DNA of 64,000 bases from Acidobacteriota bacterium. Lineage in GTDB: Bacteria > Acidobacteriota > Vicinamibacteria > Vicinamibacterales > CAVVIG01. Below, piece by piece: positions 41,863 to 49,335 of this stretch. Position 1 is the first letter of the stretch, and each line of letters begins with the position of its first letter. Under the pieces are notes generated by a model that worked only from the letters and a program-made list of their open reading frames with translations, made no database searches and was not told the DNA's origin. The stretch lies in NCBI GenBank assembly GCA_016195265.1, contig JACPZW010000055.1, forward strand, positions 62,001 through 126,000. The letters run 5' to 3'. The position numbers were made by a program, and so were the translations under genes.

Positions 41863-42789
41863 CTACGGTGACGTGGCCGCTTCGGCGCCGACATCGACCA
41901 CGACGATCGTCACGTCGTCCTGAAGCGGCCTGTTGACCCCGATCCACCGGCCCACATCGGCGACGATCCGCTCGACGAACTGCCCGCACGTGACGACTGC
42001 GCCGTCCGCCAGAAGCTGGCTGAGGCGCGCGTCGCCGAAGAATTCGTCGCTGGCGTTGCAGGCTTCGACGAGCCCATCGGAGAAGAAGACGAGGCGGTCG
42101 CCGGCATTCAGGGCGACGTCGGCGGTCGTGTACTCTGCGCCGGCATCGAACGCGAGCAGGATGCCGTGCTGGCCGAGCGTGTCCACCGCGCCATCGCTCC
42201 GGCGCCGCAGCGGCGCCGGGTGTCCGGCGCACGCGTATCTCAGCCGGCGGTGGCGCACGTCGATGAAGCCGCAGCACGCGGTCACGTACACGCCGGCGAA
42301 CTTTCCGCAGAGCGTGCGATTGATGTTCGTGAGCGCCAGGCCCGGATTGTCGAGATGGTCGGCCTCCGCCGCGAACGCGATCTTCACCATCGACGCCACC
42401 AGCGCCGCCGGCACGCCGTGCCCCGTCACGTCCGCGACGATCACCCCGAGGCCGCTCGCGGGTCGGGCGTCGAAGTCGTAGAAGTCGCCGCCGATGCCGC
42501 TCATCGGCAGGTAGCGCGCGGCGACGCGGAGGCCGGCGACGTCCGGCAGCGCGTGCGGCAGAAGCGACTGCTGAATCTCCCGGGCGAGATCGAGTTCCCG
42601 GGACACGGCCACGAGCCGGCGCTCGCCGGCGAGCACGCGCTGGACCACGAGGTACCCCACTGACGTCATGAACACCAGCATCGCGAAGGGCTCGATCTGG
42701 ACTTCGCCGCCGAGGGTCTGGTACGCCGCGACGGCCACGAAGACGAGCCCGCCAGCCACGGCGACGCGGAAGCGAACAGGCCAAACCAC
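41863..42789 (-). CDS. PP2C-type SpoIIE family protein phosphatase, rearranged N-terminus
   Basis: Serine/threonine phosphatase of the SpoIIE/RsbU type, 308 residues if started at GTG 42789. Domain features are REIQQSLLP, YLPMSGIGGDFYDF (metal Asp), VIVADVTGHGVPAALVASM, YACAGHPAPL and LVFFSDGLVEACN. Two membrane segments (VAVAGGLVFVAVAAY and PFAMLVFMTSVGYLVV) precede it. The natural N-terminus of this kind of protein seems to be the frame-displaced piece at 42768-42905, so a deletion with frameshift has removed the membrane domain between. The phosphatase domain itself is intact and may still be made. It would regulate an anti-anti-sigma factor. Confidence 0.75.
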   Translation of the reverse strand: MVWPVRFRVAVAGGLVFVAVAAYQTLGGEVQIEPFAMLVFMTSVGYLVVQRVLAGERRLVAVSRELDLAREIQQSLLPHALPDVAGLRVAARYLPMSGIGGDFYDFDARPASGLGVIVADVTGHGVPAALVASMVKIAFAAEADHLDNPGLALTNINRTLCGKFAGVYVTACCGFIDVRHRRLRYACAGHPAPLRRRSDGAVDTLGQHGILLAFDAGAEYTTADVALNAGDRLVFFSDGLVEACNASDEFFGDARLSQLLADGAVVTCGQFVERIVADVGRWIGVNRPLQDDVTIVVVDVGAEAATSP

Positions 42790-42905
42790 AGGGGCGTGCG
42801 TTCGCCCGACGGCAGACGCGACACGGCGAACGCGACCGCGATCAGACCCATCGCGAAGATGAACGACGCGATGAGTGCTTCAGGGAGCCCGCTCGGCGTG
42901 ACCAT
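42768..42905 (-). pseudogene. Detached N-terminal membrane part of the SpoIIE-type phosphatase
   Basis: From ATG 42905 the frame reads LPEALIASFIFAMGLIAVAF and PLWFGLFAS, a first helix as in membrane-bound SpoIIE-type phosphatases. At about 42770 it runs out of homology, while the phosphatase gene continues in another frame without any gap. The joint suggests loss of several membrane helices. Confidence 0.5.
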
Positions 42906-42911
42906 GGCCGG

Positions 42912-43455
42912 TCACCCCGCCACGCGCTGCGATCGAATCGATGAGCGCTGCGCGCCCGACCAGTGCTCGCCGGTCATGTCCTCGCAGGCGTCCCAGAACG
43001 CCTGAGCGAGCGCGCGGTCGGGAACGTCCGGCGCGACGTGGCACCGATCGAAGAACCGTCCAGTCATGCCTTGAAGATCGGGGTGCGCGGCCAGCCGCAG
43101 CACAGAATCGCGCCGACCTCGGGGCGGACGAACGCCGGCCGCGCCAACGTCACGATCACGGCGCGCGCCGCGAAGGGCAGGCGCGCTTGTGCGCCGGTGA
43201 GCACGGCACCGGGATGCACGGCAGCCGTCATGAGCCGCGGCGCCTTCCGGGCCAACTCAACCGTGAACAGCAGCCGACCTTGCTGCGCCTGGTTGTTGGC
43301 GGCGAGCCAGCCGTACGGTCGCCGCGCGAAGTGGAGATCGCTCGTGTCGACGCGCCCCTTGCGCTGATAGATGCCCGTCAGCGTGATGACGCGTCCTCCG
43401 CAGGTCGCGAGTCGCTCGCGAAGCAAAGCCGTCAGGAGAAACGGTCCGACGACGT
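42912..43455 (-). pseudogene. Short-chain dehydrogenase remnant (N-terminus lost, frameshift, catalytic residues lost)
   Basis: Middle and C-terminal parts of a retinol-dehydrogenase-like SDR. VVGPFLLTALLRERL and GGRVITLTGIY begin at the joint with the sigma-factor piece; the Rossmann N-terminus is absent. Where the family has Tyr-x-x-x-Lys, this reads AANNQAQQGRLLFT, so both catalytic residues are gone. Near 43100 the frame shifts, and the C-terminus (LRLAAHPDLQGMTGRFFDRC to GEHW) continues in another frame to a stop at 42912. Clearly non-functional as a dehydrogenase. Confidence 0.7.
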
Positions 43456-43756
43456 CGACCGCCGCCTCGAGCTCGTGCGCGAAGGCCTCGACGGCGCGGC
43501 CGGCGGCGTCGCGCCTCCGGAACTGATCGATCGCGGCGTTGCGAAGCGTGCGGTAGAACCACGGCACAATCGCCTCGTCGGCCGGCGCGCGGTCAGGCCG
43601 CGCGACGATCTTGACGAACGCGTCCTGCAGGATATCTTCGGCCAGCGCCCGATCGCCGGCGCGTCGTTCCAGGTACCGGAGGAACGCGTGGTGATTCTCG
43701 AGAAGAACCGGGATCGGTGAGACCGTATCGGCCCGACCGTGTTCGTCGCGTTTCAC
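43064..43756 (-). CDS. Chimeric ORF: ECF sigma factor region 2 joined to SDR fragment
   Basis: A continuous 230-codon frame. Residues 1-~100 are an ECF sigma factor region 2 (LLENHHAFLRYLERRAGDRALAEDILQDAFVKIV, VPWFYRTLRNAAIDQFRRRD). At about 43455, after HELEAAVD, it passes directly into an SDR sequence (VVGPFLLTALLRERL). Sigma region 4 is missing, so it cannot bind a -35 element. Probably a deletion fused two neighbouring minus-strand genes in frame. The ORF might be expressed, since it keeps the sigma factor start. Confidence 0.65.
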   Translation of the reverse strand: MKRDEHGRADTVSPIPVLLENHHAFLRYLERRAGDRALAEDILQDAFVKIVARPDRAPADEAIVPWFYRTLRNAAIDQFRRRDAAGRAVEAFAHELEAAVDVVGPFLLTALLRERLATCGGRVITLTGIYQRKGRVDTSDLHFARRPYGWLAANNQAQQGRLLFTVELARKAPRLMTAAVHPGAVLTGAQARLPFAARAVIVTLARPAFVRPEVGAILCCGWPRTPIFKA

Positions 43757-43760
43757 GTTC

Positions 43761-45377
43761 TCAGTATATGCAGGTTGGTGACAGGATCCCGCATGCGGCC
43801 GGGGCCTCCTGGATCACATCGAATTCAACAACCGACGTGTTGTAGTCGAGGGTCGCGCGGAGCTCGGCGTTTCGGGCCTGCGCCAGATCGCGCTGGGCCT
43901 GGAAGACGAGAAAGCTCGTGGACAATCCGGCGGCGAACTTCTTCTCTTCGGATTCGAGCCGTCGTTCGGCCAACTGCCGCGCCGCTTTCGTCGCGTCGGC
44001 GCGCCTGGCGTTCGTGTTCACCTGGCGGCCGGCGTCGCGCACTTCCGTCGCGATCTGCAATTCGAGATTCCTGATTCGCGTCTGCGCCTGTGTCCGTTCC
44101 AGCTTCGCGCGTGCGACGTTGGCTTCGGCCGCGCTGGCGCCAATCGGGTACGAGACCGAAAGCGATACCCTCCAGCTCTCGTTGTCGATCAGGTTCCGGA
44201 AGACTGGCCCGTACCCGGTGCTCTGCTGTCCGATGACCGACGGCGGAAAGCCCTGATCGAATTGCAGCGCCGTGCCGCCCTGCCCGGCGAGCCCGTGGTC
44301 CACCTGCGCCCGGACGTCGGGCAGCCCTTGATTCTGGAAATAACGGATGTTGACGTCGGTGATCTCGACGTTCTTTCGCGCCGAGAGGAGATCGGTCCGC
44401 TTGCTCAACGCGTTGTTCGTCGCAGCCTCTGTGTCGACACGTATCGTCTGCACGCGTGCCGCATCGGTCGGCTCCAGTGTCACCTCCCAGAACTCGGGCA
44501 TCGCCGGATCGAAGAGGAGCGCGCGCAACCGGTCCTCCGTCTGCTCAACCGCGGCACCAGCGACGATGGCGGCCTCCTCGCGTTGCGCCACTTCCGATTC
44601 GGCTTCCACCACGTCGAGCGGCGCCATCATGCCGGCCTCCAGACGGGAGCGGCTGTTGCGCAACGACGCGCGCGCCAGCTCCAGCGACTGCTGCCGGACC
44701 CGGAGCGACGACATCGCGTACGCGAGGTTCCAGTACGCAATCTTCACGTTCCGCACCGTGTTCAGGACGGTCCGCGTGAGTTCGATCTCCGAGATCTCGC
44801 GATTGGCTTTGGTGACGCGCAGCTGCTGGCGAGCGCTGTCGATCGTCAGGTTCCGCAGCAGCGGCTGCACGTACGACCCCGTGAGCGTCGACGACAATGC
44901 CGGGTTGGGGGTGTCGAAGAGCGTATTCGAGCGGACGCGCGAATTGTCCCACGCGACCTTGTAACTCGCGCCCCATCGGAGCAATTGTTCCCATCCCACG
45001 GTGGCTCCGCGCTCCTCGCGCGTCAATGTGCCCTGCGTGCCGGCAAAGATGGTACTGGTCGGCACGTTGACGCGGCCGTTGTTGACGGTCGCGGTCAGAT
45101 TTGGCGTCCATGATGTCCGAGCGAGCGCCATCGACAGATCCTGAATCTGCGGGTTGAGCCGCTCGATGCGAATGTTCAGGTTCTGCTCGAGCGCGAGTCG
45201 CACGGCGTCCTCGACCGACAGACGCCAGACGGCGCGCTCGGCCTGCGACGATTCGACCTCAGTCAATGCCGGCGGCCGGGACAGCGCCAGCGGCCCGGAC
45301 AATGTCTGGCTCGAGGCGGAGGGCGCCCAGCCGATGGCTGATAGAACGGTGATAACTGACGCCAGCAGCGTTCTCAT
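43761..45377 (-). CDS. TolC family outer-membrane channel
   Basis: A 538-residue outer-membrane efflux protein. The start ATG 45377 has AGGAG 8-9 bases upstream and overlaps the HlyD stop by ATGA. The signal peptide is MRTLLASVITVLSAIGWAPSASSQ. Two OEP repeats with long coiled helices follow (LRVRQQSLELARASLRNSRSRLEAG; RDAGRQVNTNARRADATKAARQLAERRLESEEKKFAAGLST). Last gene of the five-gene operon Os1348-like/permease/ATPase/HlyD/TolC; together these form a complete MacAB-TolC-type exporter. Confidence 0.87.
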   Translation of the reverse strand: MRTLLASVITVLSAIGWAPSASSQTLSGPLALSRPPALTEVESSQAERAVWRLSVEDAVRLALEQNLNIRIERLNPQIQDLSMALARTSWTPNLTATVNNGRVNVPTSTIFAGTQGTLTREERGATVGWEQLLRWGASYKVAWDNSRVRSNTLFDTPNPALSSTLTGSYVQPLLRNLTIDSARQQLRVTKANREISEIELTRTVLNTVRNVKIAYWNLAYAMSSLRVRQQSLELARASLRNSRSRLEAGMMAPLDVVEAESEVAQREEAAIVAGAAVEQTEDRLRALLFDPAMPEFWEVTLEPTDAARVQTIRVDTEAATNNALSKRTDLLSARKNVEITDVNIRYFQNQGLPDVRAQVDHGLAGQGGTALQFDQGFPPSVIGQQSTGYGPVFRNLIDNESWRVSLSVSYPIGASAAEANVARAKLERTQAQTRIRNLELQIATEVRDAGRQVNTNARRADATKAARQLAERRLESEEKKFAAGLSTSFLVFQAQRDLAQARNAELRATLDYNTSVVEFDVIQEAPAACGILSPTCIY

Positions 45378-46447
45378 GATTGCGCTCCTGCGCGCTCCGA
45401 GGCGTGCCCCGCGGTCCGCGACGTATGGCCCCACACGCGCTGATTCGGAATGAGCGTCGATGTCCGTGGAACTTCCACGAACACCTCGCGCACTCGGATG
45501 TCCGCGCGGGCGGTCGGCGACTCGAGCGGCAGCGCCCGGCGCCCCATCTTCGGCGCAAGCCGGACGATCGTTCCTTCGGCCAGGCGAACCCCCGCGTCCG
45601 AGTAGATGACACAGGCCGTCCCCGGGGCGGGTACCCGCGCGTCGATCTCATCGACCTCCAGTCGAACCTGGAGACGCGTCATGTCTCCCAGCACGAACAG
45701 CGGGCCGGCGCCGGCGGTATAGAACTCGCCGACATGAAGCCGGCTCAACAGGACCGTGCCGGCGTTCGCCGCGACGACGCGCCGGCGGCTCAAGCCGGTT
45801 TCCATCACGCGGAGGCGCGCACGGGCGGCCAGCAATCGAGCGCCCGCGGCATGCCGGTCCTCGACGCGGGCGCCGCGCTTGATCTCCACGAGTCGCGCCG
45901 ACGCCCGCCCGGCGATAGCCGCCTGCGCGCGCGCCTCCGCCGTCGCCCGATCGCGCTCGTCGTCGGAGACGACGCCGTCGGCGTGCAGCCGCCTCATGCG
46001 CGCCTCTGCCGTACGGGCGAATTCATCTCGTGCCGCCGCCGCGTCGTAGTCGGCCTGCGCCTGCTGCAGTTCTTCGAGGGTCGCGCCTCGCTCGATCCTG
46101 GCGAGCGTGGCTTCCGCCTCGGCGAGGTCAGCCTGCGCAAGCTCGACATTGTGTCGCTGGGCCGCATCGTCGAGCGTCGCCAGCAGTTGTCCGGGCTGGA
46201 CGACGTCGCCTTCCTTTACGAGAAGTTGGGCGATCCAGCCGGACTCCTGCGCGGAGAGCTCGACCTGGGCGTCCCACGGCTCGACAATGCCGGGTGACAC
46301 CACGGTGTCGGGGTCGACGGTTTCCGTCGCGGCCGGACGATCCGGCGCCACGGGGCGCGCCTTGCGTTCAATCGTGGGGCGGCCGTGCAGATTGCACCCT
46401 GCGAGCGTCACGCTCAGGGCGAGCACGGCGAGGGACGTGTAGTTCAT
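45374..46447 (-). CDS. HlyD/MacA-like periplasmic adaptor lipoprotein
   Basis: A 357-residue membrane fusion protein. Signal peptide with lipobox (LSVTLAGC), so probably anchored by lipid on Cys17. The lipoyl/biotinyl-like half-motifs are GWIAQLLVKEGDVVQPGQLLATLDD and AANAGTVLLSRLHVGEFYTAG, separated by a long alpha-hairpin rich in Ala, Glu and Arg (about 95-205). It connects the inner-membrane ABC transporter to the TolC channel. Overlaps both neighbours by ATGA. Confidence 0.87.
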   Translation of the reverse strand: MNYTSLAVLALSVTLAGCNLHGRPTIERKARPVAPDRPAATETVDPDTVVSPGIVEPWDAQVELSAQESGWIAQLLVKEGDVVQPGQLLATLDDAAQRHNVELAQADLAEAEATLARIERGATLEELQQAQADYDAAAARDEFARTAEARMRRLHADGVVSDDERDRATAEARAQAAIAGRASARLVEIKRGARVEDRHAAGARLLAARARLRVMETGLSRRRVVAANAGTVLLSRLHVGEFYTAGAGPLFVLGDMTRLQVRLEVDEIDARVPAPGTACVIYSDAGVRLAEGTIVRLAPKMGRRALPLESPTARADIRVREVFVEVPRTSTLIPNQRVWGHTSRTAGHASERAGAQS

Positions 46448-47214
46448 AGCGTCGTCTCCTGAAGCTGAGAAGATCCGATATCGTCGCTCTGCGTTTCGGC
46501 CGGCCGAGCGTGCCCGTGCGCCTCGTCGGCCTGCGCGCGGCCGTCGATCACGTGGACCAGCCGATCGGCAAACGACAGCACGCGTTCGTCATGGGTCACA
46601 ATCGCCACCGCGCGGCCGCTTTGCGCCAGCTCGCGCAGCGTCGCCAGAATCCCGCGCCCCGTGGCGCCGTCGAGCGACGCGGTCGGTTCGTCGCAGAGCA
46701 GAACGGGCGCGTCGTTGACGAGCGCGCGGGCGATCGCCACACGTTGTTGTTGTCCGCCCGACAGCAGGCGCGGCGTCGCGGACCGCTTGTCGGCCATCCC
46801 GACGATCTCGAGCGCGTGCATCGCGCGCGAGATCCGCTCGGCGCGGCGCAGGCCGGAGAGGAGCAGCGGGATCGCCGCGTTCTCGAGCGCGCTGAGGCTC
46901 GGCAGCAGGTTGAACTGCTGGAAGATGAAACCGACGCGGTCGCGGCGCAGGACGGCCATCTCGTCGGCCGTCGCGCGCGAGACGCTGCGCCCGTCGACGA
47001 GGACTTCGCCTTCCGTGGGCGTCAGGACGAGCCCGAGAATGCTGAGCAGCGTCGTCTTGCCGCTGCCCGAGGGGCCCATGATGACGAGCACCTCGCCGCG
47101 GCGGATCGTGACATCGGTGGGATACAGCGCGCGCACGGCGAGATCCCCGCGGCCGAACACCCGGCCGATGACGCGGCCCTCCAGCGCGATTGACGGATCG
47201 AAAGTCGTCAGCAT
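46444..47214 (-). CDS. ABC transporter ATP-binding protein (MacB/LolD type)
   Basis: A 256-residue ATPase. Walker A is MGPSGSGKTTLLSILG, signature LLSGGQQQRVAIARALV, Walker B PVLLCDEPTASLD, H-loop AIVTHDERV. This subtype powers mechanotransmission-type export (MacB, LolCDE, FtsEX). It follows the permease by 4 bases and overlaps the HlyD gene by ATGA. Confidence 0.92.
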   Translation of the reverse strand: MLTTFDPSIALEGRVIGRVFGRGDLAVRALYPTDVTIRRGEVLVIMGPSGSGKTTLLSILGLVLTPTEGEVLVDGRSVSRATADEMAVLRRDRVGFIFQQFNLLPSLSALENAAIPLLLSGLRRAERISRAMHALEIVGMADKRSATPRLLSGGQQQRVAIARALVNDAPVLLCDEPTASLDGATGRGILATLRELAQSGRAVAIVTHDERVLSFADRLVHVIDGRAQADEAHGHARPAETQSDDIGSSQLQETTL

Positions 47215-47218
47215 GACA

Positions 47219-48874
47219 TCACGTCCTGAACACGATCGCGGGATCGAGAAGGAGCACGCGCCGGATCGCCAACAGCGACGCGAGCGTGCACGAGGCGAAC
47301 GCCGCGGCGGCGACGCCGACGATCATTTGGGGCGGCGACACCAGGTGCAGCTCCGGCAGGTGGTATTTGGTGATGAAGAACGCCGCCATGCCGAGCACGT
47401 AGCCGACCGCGCAGAAGATCCACGCCTGAACGAGCAGCAGCTGCAGGATGTCCTTCTGCCGCGCCCCGATCGCCTTCAGCGTCCCGTAGTCGCGCGCGCG
47501 GTCGACGGCCGTGGAATACAGCGTCACCGCCACAATCGCCGCGCCGATGACCGCCGCGACGATGGTCCCCAGGCCGAACAGGACGCCGACGGGCGTGCGG
47601 ACCAGGAAGTAGCGTTCCTCCATCGCGCTCAGCTCGTCACGCGTCCTGACCAGGACTTCCGGGATGCGTGCCTCGAGGTTCGCCTTCACGTCGCGGACGC
47701 GATGCCCGGGCGCGACGCCCACCGCGACATACGTGACGCGATCCAGCGGAAAGTCCGTCAGCGCGCGCGCATCGTCGATGTTGGCGTAGACGTAGTAGTA
47801 CGGGCTGTGCGGGTCCATGCCCTGAAAGAACCCCGCAACGACGCTGGCCTTGCCGTCGATCTCGACACGATCGCCGGGCTCCGCGGAGGCGAACGTCTTG
47901 CGATCGTTCCAGTTGAGGAAGAGGCGGCCCGAGGCGCGGAGCAGGCTCGGTGACGTACCCGGCGCCAGGGATCGCGGCAGGCCGGCGTAGCGCGGCGGCT
48001 CGACGCCGAGGACTTTCACGTATTCCCGCACGCCGTCGGGCCGCGTCACCCGCCCGAGCCCCTGAACCACGGGCGCGGCCCACGCCACGCCCGGCGTGCT
48101 GGCGGCGGCTCCCACCTTGCTCGCCGGCACAGTGTCGGTCGCGTCGGTGCTCTCGGTCGCGACGGACGCGATCCAGATGTCCACCCCAGAGCTGTTCACA
48201 AACGAGGTGACGCGGCCGAGGATCCCGACGAGCAGCGACGATTGCTGCGACATCAGAAACACGGAGACGACGACGCCCACGAGCGTGCCCAGGCTCTTGA
48301 ACGGCGCATCGAAGAGCATGCGGAGCGCGAGGCCGACCAGACGCGCCGGTCCTCCCTGGGTTGACGCGCCTGCGGAGTCTCCGGCCGGGCGCCGCCAGTC
48401 GCGGAAGATGCGAAGCAGCCAGTACCCGACGACCGCCGCGGCTACGAGCCCGAGAATTCCGCTCGCCTCGAAGACGAAGTCGTCCGGGCGTACGTAATCG
48501 GGCGACATGAAAAGCCACTCGAGCGTTTCATCAGGCGCGCCTGCCAGGAACAATGCGTCTTTCAACAGGTGGCTGTACGCCCCGTGGAAGAGGCCGAACA
48601 GGGCCAGATACGGAGCCGTGACGACCAGGCCGAGGACGGCGAGCACGAGCTTGCCCGGCCGCCAGACAAACAGCGCCGTCACCGCGGCCGCCACAACAAA
48701 GAACACGAGCGCGGGCTCGACGACGTGAAGCCGGCCAGGGTCGTTGTAGATGTGCGCGCCGTACGCGAAGTGTCCGATCGTGACGGCGGTCTCCGCAGCC
48801 ACGGCGATGACGAGCGCCTTGGCCGCGCGGACCACTTCTGCCGACGACTTCATCCGCTGGTGTGTGCTCATCAT
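47219..48874 (-). CDS. ABC transporter permease (FtsX/MacB-like) with extra N-terminal membrane region
   Basis: A 551-residue permease. The C-terminal FtsX domain with three helices is at about 420-545 (IVAAVIGAAIVAVTLYSTAVDRARDYGTLKAIGARQKDI is the hallmark). A MacB-like periplasmic domain lies at about 220-400. Before it, about 160 residues hold several extra helices (ALVFFVVAAAVTALFVW; YLALFGLFHGAYSH), which normal MacB/LolC lacks. I chose ATG 48874 (second ATG 48871), with GGAAAGG before it, overlapping the small gene's stop. It moves a lipid, peptide or drug from the periplasm or outer leaflet outward. Confidence 0.85.
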   Translation of the reverse strand: MMSTHQRMKSSAEVVRAAKALVIAVAAETAVTIGHFAYGAHIYNDPGRLHVVEPALVFFVVAAAVTALFVWRPGKLVLAVLGLVVTAPYLALFGLFHGAYSHLLKDALFLAGAPDETLEWLFMSPDYVRPDDFVFEASGILGLVAAAVVGYWLLRIFRDWRRPAGDSAGASTQGGPARLVGLALRMLFDAPFKSLGTLVGVVVSVFLMSQQSSLLVGILGRVTSFVNSSGVDIWIASVATESTDATDTVPASKVGAAASTPGVAWAAPVVQGLGRVTRPDGVREYVKVLGVEPPRYAGLPRSLAPGTSPSLLRASGRLFLNWNDRKTFASAEPGDRVEIDGKASVVAGFFQGMDPHSPYYYVYANIDDARALTDFPLDRVTYVAVGVAPGHRVRDVKANLEARIPEVLVRTRDELSAMEERYFLVRTPVGVLFGLGTIVAAVIGAAIVAVTLYSTAVDRARDYGTLKAIGARQKDILQLLLVQAWIFCAVGYVLGMAAFFITKYHLPELHLVSPPQMIVGVAAAAFASCTLASLLAIRRVLLLDPAIVFRT

Positions 48875-49119
48875 TGCCTTTCCATCTCGGGACGTCGGCT
48901 GAACGACGCCTTCTGCAGCCGCGGGTCGATCTGCTCCGCGACTCGTGTCCAGACATCGGCGCGCGTGGCCATGAGCGCCGTGATCTCCAGAGCGGTGAGC
49001 TCGTATCCGGATTCCACGAAGCCCGTGAGGGCCGTTGGCGCGTCTTCGAAGAACGCGGTTCGGAACGCCTCGTCTGTGATGAGCCGGCCAATCAGGATCT
49101 CGATGCTCCGATGTGCCAC
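48871..49119 (-). CDS. Os1348/NHLP-leader-like small protein
   Basis: An 82-residue protein from GTG 49119. The sequence SIEILIGRLITDEAFRTAFFEDAPTALTGF...GYELTALEITAL resembles the Os1348 family related to nitrile-hydratase-like leader peptides of RiPP natural products. The C-terminal half (DVWTRVAEQIDPRLQKASF) lacks Cys and double Gly, so a classical modified core peptide is not obvious, and no modification enzyme is adjacent. The start is chosen because a sigma-54 promoter lies at 49148-49163 and GGCGG stands upstream; the longer frame to 49185 would contain that promoter. First gene of the exporter operon, overlapping the permease start by ATGA. Confidence 0.72.
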   Translation of the reverse strand: MAHRSIEILIGRLITDEAFRTAFFEDAPTALTGFVESGYELTALEITALMATRADVWTRVAEQIDPRLQKASFSRRPEMERQ

Positions 49120-49147
49120 GCGCCGCCGCCTTTCGCATCGGATAGAT

Positions 49148-49163
49148 GGCAAGGCGAGCGCCA
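49148..49163 (-). promoter_or_regulatory. Sigma-54 (-24/-12) promoter for the Os1348-ABC exporter operon
   Basis: On the minus strand TGGCGCTCGCCTTGCC fits TGGCAC-N5-TTGCW: TGGC, seven bases, TTGC. Transcription would start about 49138, some 19 bases before the GTG of the first gene. A sigma-54 activator gene ends 173 bases upstream. Confidence 0.72.
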
Positions 49164-49273
49164 CCGTCGACAGGATCGGCGGCACGGGAGTGAAAGCTCC
49201 GTTGATTCAGGGAGTTAGCGGACGGATTCGAAGTCCGACGCGCGATGGGCGTGGGTAGATGCCCTGCACGCGG

Positions 49274-49318
49274 ATCGACAAGTTGTCGATTTTGATCGGC
49301 TGTGCGGAGATCCGCACA
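49274..49318. promoter_or_regulatory. Two perfect palindromes, candidate activator (UAS) sites
   Basis: ATCGACAAGTTGTCGAT (49274-49290) and TGTGCGGAGATCCGCACA (49301-49318) are perfect inverted repeats 110-170 bases upstream of the sigma-54 promoter, the usual position of enhancer sites. The second also lies 18 bases beyond the activator gene's stop and could instead be a transcript-end hairpin, although no T tract follows. Confidence 0.5.
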
Positions 49319-49335
49319 CGCCGGGCTGAGGGCTC

